Part shown: piece by piece, positions 58,426-64,000 of the stretch
How the letters are laid out: each line of letters starts with the position of its first letter
Position numbering within the stretch: the first letter of the stretch is position 1
Source of the DNA: an uncultured Lachnospiraceae bacterium
GTDB taxonomy: Bacteria; Bacillota; Clostridia; Lachnospirales; Lachnospiraceae
Length of the DNA: 64,000 bases
Assembly (NCBI GenBank): GCA_910586605.1
Contig: CAJUJR010000003.1
Coordinates: forward strand, 1-64,000
Direction: 5' to 3'
Notes under the pieces: model-generated
Database searches by the model: none
Told to the model about the DNA's origin: nothing
What the model saw: only the letters and a program-made list of their open reading frames with translations
Made by a program: the position numbers and the translations under genes

Positions 58426-59835
58426 ATGAGCCGTAGGAAAAACCAGAAGGTCGTTAAGATGAAACGGCGCCAGTCTTATTTTATGGGCATTTTCCTCTGT
58501 GTCTTTGCTGTCTACCTAGTTGTGCTTTTTGTCCAGTCCCTTACAAGGGAACATGTTTCTATCTATGAAGTGACGCAAAAGCAGCTTGCAGACAATGAAA
58601 ATCTCCGTGGTATTATTTTACGTGATGAAGAAGTTGTAACGACGAACCAAAGTGGTTACCTTAATTATTATGTAGGGGAAGGCTCTAGGCTGGCGACAAC
58701 TTCAACCGTATACTCTATTAATGAAAGCGGAAGCGCCGCCCAGGAAGCAGAAGCTGTTGATACTGCAGATGTTACTTTATCAGAAGAAGATACACAAAGC
58801 ATCCGCACTAATATTTCAAGTTTTCGGAATCATTTCAGTTTATCTGATTACAGTGGTATTGTAAATTTCCGTTATAATGTGGAAAATACCTTGCTGGATC
58901 TTTCTGATGTCAACCTTTCAAAAAATCTGAATAAAATTAAAAAAGCGTCTGGCTCTGATGCTTCTTTTGAACTGGTAAAAGCAAAGCAGACGGGCATTAT
59001 TTCATTTTCATCAGATGGGCTTGAAGATTTACAGATTGACCAGATAACACCAGAGCATTTTAAAGAAATGACAGATGAGTGGAAGCAGCTACGCACAGGG
59101 AATTCTATGGAAGCAGGCAGCCCGGTTTACCGTGTTGTCAAAAGCGAGAAATGGTCTGTTGTGGTGTCTTTATCCTCAGAGCAATATAAAAAACTTTCAG
59201 AAACAGAAACGGTTACAGTAAGAATCAAAAAGGATAATACGGTTCTTGTGCCAACCGTCCGCACATTTACTTCCTCAGGGCATTATTATGCAAATCTTAT
59301 TTTTGACAAATATATGATACACTATATGAATAACCGATATCTGGATATTGAACTCCAGTTTAATAATACTGCTGGATTAAAAATTCCAGTATCTTCTATT
59401 GTAAAGAAAAATTGTTATGTAATTCCTGAAGAATATATTACAGAGGGGAACGGGACGTCTACAAGCAGCAAAAAAGGGGTTGCTGCCATTACTTATGATA
59501 AATCCGGGCAGGAACAGATTAAGTTCTTTTCTGCCGAAATTTATTGGAGAGACGAGGAGGGGAACGCTTATATAGATGCCAGCCTTTTTCCTGCGGGGAC
59601 TTCCATTTTAAAAGAAAATGATAAAAAGGGAAAAAAATTGCAAGTAACAAAAATTGCAGAACTGGAAGGTGTGTATAATTGTAATCTGGGATATTGCCGG
59701 TTCCGTTATATCCATAAGCTTTATGAAAACCAGGAATATGCAATTATTGAGAATGGAAATCCATATAGTTTAGCTACGTTTGATCATATAATATTGAATT
59801 CAGATGTGATTAATGAAAACGATATTATATATTAA
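58426..59835 (+). CDS. HlyD-like membrane protein of the sepF region
   Basis: 469 residues. Basic cytosolic start, one transmembrane helix (about 20-40), then an extracellular beta-rich part with membrane-fusion-protein features (GIILRDEEVVTTNQSGYLNYYVGEGSRL, a lipoyl-like hairpin interrupted by a helical insertion, then VSLSSEQYKKLSETETVTVRIK and PVSSIVKKN). Such HlyD-type adaptor proteins without a neighbouring exporter are found upstream of yggS-sepF in Clostridia; a wall or division role is likely but unproven. Start ATG 58426 is seven bases after AAAGGAG; ATG 58405 is not supported. Confidence 0.75.
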   Translation: MSRRKNQKVVKMKRRQSYFMGIFLCVFAVYLVVLFVQSLTREHVSIYEVTQKQLADNENLRGIILRDEEVVTTNQSGYLNYYVGEGSRLATTSTVYSINESGSAAQEAEAVDTADVTLSEEDTQSIRTNISSFRNHFSLSDYSGIVNFRYNVENTLLDLSDVNLSKNLNKIKKASGSDASFELVKAKQTGIISFSSDGLEDLQIDQITPEHFKEMTDEWKQLRTGNSMEAGSPVYRVVKSEKWSVVVSLSSEQYKKLSETETVTVRIKKDNTVLVPTVRTFTSSGHYYANLIFDKYMIHYMNNRYLDIELQFNNTAGLKIPVSSIVKKNCYVIPEEYITEGNGTSTSSKKGVAAITYDKSGQEQIKFFSAEIYWRDEEGNAYIDASLFPAGTSILKENDKKGKKLQVTKIAELEGVYNCNLGYCRFRYIHKLYENQEYAIIENGNPYSLATFDHIILNSDVINENDIIY

Positions 59836-59877
59836 TAAGAAGGAAACAGTTTTACCATACATAAGGAGGTGTAGGGT

Positions 59878-60561
59878 TTGGTCCAGGAAAATATTAGCAA
59901 AGTCGAAAAAAAAATAAACGCAGCCTGTTCTAGGGCAGGGCGCAGCCAGGAAGATGTTACATTGATTGCTGTCAGCAAAACAAAGCCTATTGAAATGATA
60001 GAGGAGGCTCTTGCCTGTGGGAAACGGGAATTTGGGGAAAATAAAGCGCAAGAGCTGAAACAGAAATATGAGGCTCTGTCCAAAGATATTAAATGGCATT
60101 TTATTGGCCATTTACAGACAAATAAAGTAAAATATGTGGTGGGGAGGGCATGTTTAATCCATTCTGTGGATTCCTATCATTTGGCAGAGGCAATTGAAAC
60201 AGAAAGTGCGAAAAGAGATGTTATCTCACATATCCTGATTGAAGTAAATGTTGCACAGGAAGATTCTAAATTTGGCATCCATGAAGAAGAAGCAATGGAA
60301 CTTGTCTGTGCAGTAGCAAAACTTCCACATATCAAGATAGAAGGGTTAATGACAATTGCGCCATTTGTGGAAAATCCTGAACAAAACCGCAAAATTTTCC
60401 GTAAGTTGTATAAATTGTCGGTTGACATTGCATCAAAAAACATTGATAATGTTTCTATGGGTGCTTTGTCAATGGGAATGACAAATGACTATGAGGTCGC
60501 AGTAGAAGAGGGGGCTACCTATGTCAGGGTAGGAACCGCTATCTTTGGCAGCCGCAGCTGA
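59878..60561 (+). CDS. yggS: YggS-family PLP homeostasis protein
   Basis: Single-domain fold-type III PLP-binding protein that buffers vitamin B6 and amino-acid pools. 227 residues: LIAVSKTKPIEMIEEAL with the PLP lysine, FGENKAQELKQK, WHFIGHLQTNKVKYV, HSVDSYHLAEAI, LIEVNVAQEDSKFG and SMGMTNDYEVAVEEGATYVRVGTAIFG. Start is TTG 59878 after AAGGAGG. Standard neighbour of sepF and yggT. Confidence 0.94.
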   Translation: MVQENISKVEKKINAACSRAGRSQEDVTLIAVSKTKPIEMIEEALACGKREFGENKAQELKQKYEALSKDIKWHFIGHLQTNKVKYVVGRACLIHSVDSYHLAEAIETESAKRDVISHILIEVNVAQEDSKFGIHEEEAMELVCAVAKLPHIKIEGLMTIAPFVENPEQNRKIFRKLYKLSVDIASKNIDNVSMGALSMGMTNDYEVAVEEGATYVRVGTAIFGSRS

Positions 60562-60612
60562 CAAAGATGTCCCTGAAAAAGTCACTGGTAAATAAGAGAA
60601 ATGAGGATTAGT

Positions 60613-61209
60613 ATGGCGAATGGATTAAGTAAATTTATGAATTTTTTAAAACTGACAGACGAAGATGACGAATTTGATGATGATTTTTATGAAGACGACT
60701 ACGATTATGATGATAAAAAAGAACTGGAACGAGAAGAAAGACGTCTTTTAAAAGAACAGAAAAAAGAGGAGAAGCATACTGCTTCCCACCGTAGTGATAC
60801 ATACTATGAGAGGGAAGAGCCTGCTGCACCAACACCGAAGCGGCCGTCGTCTGTTTCCTACCGTCCTTCTTCATCAGGAAGCAAAATAGTACAGATGCCA
60901 TCTTCTGGAAATGATTTAGAAGTATGCATTGTAAAGCCTGGCAATATTGGCGAAGCACAGCAGGTATGCGACTTACTGATGAACAGCCATCCGGTTGTCG
61001 TCAATTTAGAAGGAATTGATATTATGGAAGCACAAAGGATTATGGATTTTATTTCTGGCTGCATTTTTGCAATTACTGGAAATATGTGCCAGGTATCGCG
61101 CTATATTTTTATCTTTTCACCAAAAGACGTTGATATATCAGGTGATTACATCAAAAGCCTTGAAAATGAAGAAAGTTATAATATAGCTTCTTTTAACAGG
61201 GAATTTTAA
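60613..61209 (+). CDS. sepF: Cell division protein SepF
   Basis: FtsZ-tethering protein that forms rings at the septum. 198 residues: N-terminal membrane-binding helix MANGLSKFMNFLKLTD, a long acidic then basic linker, and the C-terminal SepF domain (SGNDLEVCIVKPGNIGEAQQVCDLLMNSHPVVVNLEGIDIMEAQRIMDFISGCIFAITGNMCQVSRYIFIFSP). Start ATG 60613 with TGAGG six bases upstream; ATG 60601 is four codons longer. Next gene starts one base after its stop. Confidence 0.94.
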   Translation: MANGLSKFMNFLKLTDEDDEFDDDFYEDDYDYDDKKELEREERRLLKEQKKEEKHTASHRSDTYYEREEPAAPTPKRPSSVSYRPSSSGSKIVQMPSSGNDLEVCIVKPGNIGEAQQVCDLLMNSHPVVVNLEGIDIMEAQRIMDFISGCIFAITGNMCQVSRYIFIFSPKDVDISGDYIKSLENEESYNIASFNREF

Positions 61210-61210
61210 C

Positions 61211-61486
61211 ATGTTTGGATATATTATATATTGTATGGGCATCTTTTTTATCGTCCTGGAAATCATTGTATTGCTTTATATGGTTCAATCTGTGGTTGAT
61301 ATGGGACGTTATGTGCGCCTTATTACTCTTATCCTGGTGGAACCAATTTTATCTCCAATGCAGAAACTAATAAAACATTCTGTAATGAATACCTTTTCAC
61401 TGGATTTAAGCCCCTACATCCTCTTGATTATTTTATATTATCTGGGAAAAATATGCGACTATCTGTCTGGGCTGCCTGCAGCATAA
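61211..61486 (+). CDS. yggT: YggT-family membrane protein
   Basis: 91 residues with two hydrophobic helices (GIFFIVLEIIVLLYMVQSV and LSPYILLIILYYLGKI) and the EPILSPMQKLIKHS middle typical of YggT. Role unknown, genetically linked to division in many bacteria. Starts one base after sepF. Confidence 0.88.
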   Translation: MFGYIIYCMGIFFIVLEIIVLLYMVQSVVDMGRYVRLITLILVEPILSPMQKLIKHSVMNTFSLDLSPYILLIILYYLGKICDYLSGLPAA

Positions 61487-61563
61487 GTTTTTATGGCATG
61501 GCCGCCTTTACAAAATGGGTTTGCCGCCTAAAACGGCATGCCCATATAACTAAGGAGCTGTAT

Positions 61564-62373
61564 ATGCACCATTTAAAAGAAGAACAGATGTTATATCAAC
61601 ACTATAATGATTTGATTCAGATATCCTACCAACGGGGAATTCCTGTTTTTAGCCAGTTTGCCGGCCTGAATGATATGGAACTTTGTTTCCAGGCTCTCCA
61701 AAGTTTTTATGGGAACCACTGGCAGGAAGGGAAACATGCTATTTTTTATGGCGGTTATCCTGAAGCGGAGCGTAAAGTTATCTGCTTTCTGCCAGAAGAA
61801 ACAGGTTGCAATATAGATTATGGGGCATTCCCGATTTGCTGCATACGGATTGTACCAGCAAATAAAAAGTTTAGTGATAATTTAAACCACCGTGATTATT
61901 TAGGCGCTGTAATGAACTTGGGGATTACACGTAACCAGGTTGGGGATATCCTAGTAAAACGGGGAGAAGAGGGCAGTAGCCTTTCTGGCAGTGCGTATTT
62001 ATTTTGCCAAAAAGATAAGGCAGGCCTTTTGTCAGAGATTACCCGTATCCGCCACACCACTGTTAAAGCCTGTGAAGTGGACTTTTCAGAAACCGGCTGG
62101 AAGCCATCCTTTTCAGAGATTACAGGCAGTGTTTCATCATTCCGCCTGGATAGCATCCTTTCCCTTGCAACAAAAATATCACGTGCGCAAAGCCTTGCCC
62201 TGATTCAGGCAGGCAGCGTATTCTTAAATGGAAGATGCTGTACAGAAAATGCGAAAAAATTAGTAGCAGGAGATGTATTTTCCGTAAGGGGCTACGGCAA
62301 ATTTCTTTTTGATAAAACTAATTCCCTGTCCAAAAAAGGGCGTTACCATATTATCGTGAAACAATACATATAG
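61564..62373 (+). CDS. ylmH: YlmH-type RNA-binding protein with S4 domain
   Basis: 269 residues. N-terminal region (HYNDLIQISYQRGIPVFSQFAGLNDME, FYGGYPEAERKVICFLPEE) and middle HRDYLGAVMNLGITRNQVGDILV match YlmH; the S4 RNA-binding domain spans about residues 185-245 (FRLDSILSLATKISRAQSLALIQAGSVFLNGRCCTENAKKLVAGDVFSVRGYGKF). YlmH family members bind the ribosome/tRNA. Start ATG 61564 follows AAGGAG; a longer frame from 61453 overlaps yggT and has none. The 77 bases before it hold GCCGCC-rich hairpins distantly like leader module C. Confidence 0.9.
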   Translation: MHHLKEEQMLYQHYNDLIQISYQRGIPVFSQFAGLNDMELCFQALQSFYGNHWQEGKHAIFYGGYPEAERKVICFLPEETGCNIDYGAFPICCIRIVPANKKFSDNLNHRDYLGAVMNLGITRNQVGDILVKRGEEGSSLSGSAYLFCQKDKAGLLSEITRIRHTTVKACEVDFSETGWKPSFSEITGSVSSFRLDSILSLATKISRAQSLALIQAGSVFLNGRCCTENAKKLVAGDVFSVRGYGKFLFDKTNSLSKKGRYHIIVKQYI

Positions 62374-62383
62374 GAGGAATTTT

Positions 62384-63820
62384 ATGCTTACACCAATTGA
62401 TATTCAGAACCATTCACTGAAAACAGCTGTACGCGGCTATAGCAAAAAGGAAACGGATGATTTCCTTGAGGAGATTTTGCAGGGGTATGAAAGCCTCTAT
62501 AAAGAAAACCGGGAATTAAAAGATAAGGTTTCTTCTTTAAGTGAAGGGATTCAGAATTATAAACAAATGGAAACCACATTGCAGAAAGCGCTGGTTTTAG
62601 CAGAAAAAACTTCTACAGAAACACAGGAAGCGGCAAAAAGCAAGGCAGAGGCTCAGATAAATGAAGCGTCGACAAAAGCAGAAGCAATGCTTACAGAGTC
62701 GCAGACAAAAGCAAATTCTATTTTGACCGAAGCACAGACAAGAGCTGAATCGCTTTTAACCGAAGCACAGACAAGGTCCGAATCCCTTTTAACTGAAGCG
62801 CAGACAAGATCCGAATCCCTTTTAACCGAAGCGCAGACAAAGGCAGATTCGCTATTAAAAGAAGCACAATCTGAAGCAGATGCAATCCGTAAAGAAACAA
62901 ATGCATATGCCGATATTAAAAAATCGAAAGCAAACCGCGAGCTTGAAGAAACAAGAAACCACGTCCGTAAACTGGTACAAAGTTATGAAACATACCGCCT
63001 GCAATTTAAAAAGCTGGCACAATCCCAGATTGAAATGCTGGAAAGTGAAAATTACTCTATATTTGTTCCGGAATTGGCTGAAATGCTGGATGATGCTCCA
63101 GATGCAGATACTGCAATGGAGACAGAAAAAACCGTTGCCATTAACTTAAAGTCTTCTGAACAAATTGCATCAGAAGCAGCCATAACAGAAAATTTCCCAG
63201 CAGAAGAGACAGCTACTACAGAAGCCGCAGCCGGGCAGGAGAGTGAGGACCCTGTAAGTTCCGTACAGCAGCAAGTTCCGGTTTCAGCCTCCGATATCGT
63301 ACCTGGCAATGCTGCCATCCCAGAAACTTTAAGTACACTAATTTCTAACATAGCAGTTATCCATACAAGTGATATCGTGCCAGGCAACGCCGTTTCACCA
63401 TCCAGTGCACCAGCATCTGATACAGCAGTTATCCATGCAGATGATATTGTGCCAGGCAGCGCCGTTTCACCATCCAGTGCACCAGCATCTGATACAGCAG
63501 TCATCCATGCAGATGATATCGTGCCAGGCAGCGCCGTTTCACCATCCAGTGCACCAGCATCTGATACAGCAGTCATCCATGCAGATGATATCGTGCCAAG
63601 CAGCGCCGTTTCACCATCCAGTGCACCAGCATCTGACACGGCAGTCATCCATGCGGATGATATCGTGCCAGGCAACCCAGCGGCTGTCAGTCAGGATAAT
63701 GTTATGGGACAGATGCAAATCAATAATGTGACACCAAAGATAGAAGGGTATGAAGGGGTGGTAACAAAAACAGTGACCCCAAACCAGGCTTCCCCATTTA
63801 CATTTATAGACATAGAATAG
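62384..63820 (+). CDS. divIVA: DivIVA-like protein with hendecad coiled coil and repetitive tail
   Basis: Membrane-curvature-binding scaffold of poles and septa. 478 residues, about three times the usual DivIVA length. Residues 1-60 are the DivIVA N-terminal domain (LTPIDIQNHSLKTAVRGYSKKETDDFLEEILQGYESLYKENRELKDKV). A coiled coil follows; at about 99-171 it is made of six to seven near-identical 11-residue units of the type ESLLTEAQTRS (33-bp DNA repeats). After a second helical block (to about 225) comes an Ala/Ser/Pro/Val-rich acidic tail with four 24-residue repeats containing AVIHADDIVPGSAVSP. ATG 62384 follows AGGAGG. The tail is probably extended and disordered; function unknown. Confidence 0.88.
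   Translation: MLTPIDIQNHSLKTAVRGYSKKETDDFLEEILQGYESLYKENRELKDKVSSLSEGIQNYKQMETTLQKALVLAEKTSTETQEAAKSKAEAQINEASTKAEAMLTESQTKANSILTEAQTRAESLLTEAQTRSESLLTEAQTRSESLLTEAQTKADSLLKEAQSEADAIRKETNAYADIKKSKANRELEETRNHVRKLVQSYETYRLQFKKLAQSQIEMLESENYSIFVPELAEMLDDAPDADTAMETEKTVAINLKSSEQIASEAAITENFPAEETATTEAAAGQESEDPVSSVQQQVPVSASDIVPGNAAIPETLSTLISNIAVIHTSDIVPGNAVSPSSAPASDTAVIHADDIVPGSAVSPSSAPASDTAVIHADDIVPGSAVSPSSAPASDTAVIHADDIVPSSAVSPSSAPASDTAVIHADDIVPGNPAAVSQDNVMGQMQINNVTPKIEGYEGVVTKTVTPNQASPFTFIDIE
62678..62908 (+). repeat. 33-bp tandem repeats coding for hendecads
   Basis: Units begin at 62678, 62711, 62744, 62777, 62810, 62843 and 62876; the middle ones share ...GAATC..CTTTTAACCGAAGC nearly base for base, the outer ones are degenerate. 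Confidence 0.85.
63353..63676 (+). repeat. 72-bp tandem repeats in the DivIVA tail
   Basis: Units at 63353, 63425, 63497 and 63569 are almost identical, with a partial fifth from 63641. Near identity at silent positions indicates recent expansion. Confidence 0.92.
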
Positions 63821-63850
63821 AAACGGAAATTAAGGACTTGGAGGATTGCT

Positions 63851-64000
63851 ATGAAATGGAAGAAGGCTTGCTTTGGAATTTTTATCTTTTCCCTGTTATT
63901 GGGTTTAGACCAGGTTACAAAACATCTTGCCGTAATTCATTTAAAAGAACAGGAGCCATTGCCTTTTATCCAGGATGTATTTGAATTACAATACTTGGAA
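63851..64000 (+). CDS. lspA: Signal peptidase II, N-terminal part (runs off window)
   Basis: Removes the signal peptide of prolipoproteins in the membrane. The 50 visible codons show a basic start, first transmembrane helix and the LspA signature LGLDQVTKHLAV, then PLPFIQDVFELQYLE. ATG 63851 is preceded by GGAGG. Continues past the window edge. Expected partner substrates in this window include the lipoproteins at 7508 and 56953. Confidence 0.93.
   Translation, partial: MKWKKACFGIFIFSLLLGLDQVTKHLAVIHLKEQEPLPFIQDVFELQYLE

Noticed and set aside
63052..63675. 207-residue open frame on the minus strand opposite the DivIVA tail
   Set aside because: Its repeated sequence is the mirror of the 72-bp tandem repeats of divIVA; no ribosome site and the plus-strand gene is clear.
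63353..63676. CRISPR-like array of regularly spaced repeats
   Set aside because: The 72-bp units are contiguous, have no unique spacers and are in frame within divIVA.
1..64000. tRNA, rRNA, prophage or intact insertion sequence
   Set aside because: No cloverleaf-like T-loop/acceptor pairs, rRNA-like stretches, integrase, transposase or phage structural genes were recognised by eye; a tRNA or covariance-model scan was not possible.

Overview
The window looks like chromosomal core of an anaerobic, spore-forming Clostridia bacterium, most likely Lachnospiraceae. The basis is moderate-to-low GC, strong AGGAGG ribosome sites, a clear Spo0A, the radC-mreBCD-PBP2-minCDE-rodA-mgsA and sepF-yggT-ylmH-divIVA-lspA clusters, a galactan-degrading GH53 enzyme and acetate kinase. 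Genus cannot be fixed by eye. No rRNA, tRNA, CRISPR array, intact insertion sequence or prophage was seen.

Layout. 1-416: remnant of an ABC transporter ATPase and a dispersed repeat. 417-3619: tightly packed epsC-larE-nudix-tcdA. 3770-7810: response regulator with a C-terminal winged-helix-like domain, spo0A, citrate synthase, acidic lipoprotein. 7953-14943: HAD-GNAT fusion (minus strand), DUF1015, glycogen branching enzyme, MscS channel, CorA. 15077-18629 (minus strand): XRE membrane regulator, PAS-CPBP fusion, MATE pump. 18888-24171: small unknown protein, histidine phosphatase, then an overlapping Fic / CHASE2-adenylate cyclase / TIM-barrel gene set and a 5'-truncated trmO. 24190-26472 (minus): PdaB-like deacetylase and tmcAL. 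26672-32928: ackA, cyclophilin, oxidoreductase and a secreted multidomain galactanase under two LacI-type operators. 33333-35677: BlaI/M56 sensor pair behind two promoter-operator units. 36099-39451: short RelA/SpoT translationally coupled to a sulfite/nitrite reductase. 39836-46971: mutS-mutL-miaA and a PLP lyase. 47148-57954: elongation and septum-placement cluster. 58017-64000: DUF378, HlyD-like protein, yggS, sepF, yggT, ylmH, a repeat-rich DivIVA protein and the start of lspA.

Working together. The second half is dominated by cell-shape and division genes: MreBCD, PBP2 and RodA build the lateral wall; MinCDE, SepF and DivIVA place the septum. The first half carries signalling and stress genes. 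The most interesting observations are: (i) a recurring 5' leader (short hairpin with T-run, then a GC-rich hairpin ending in a near-identical start-codon context) in front of three unlinked regulatory genes: the XRE regulator, the Fic enzyme and RelA/SpoT; (ii) an overlapping autoinhibited Fic plus adenylate cyclase gene set; (iii) unusual fusions (PAS-CPBP, HAD-GNAT); (iv) duplicated BlaI-type promoter/operators; (v) two families of dispersed intergenic repeats; and (vi) several gene remnants. All calls come from reading the sequence and the translated proteins; no database search was run.
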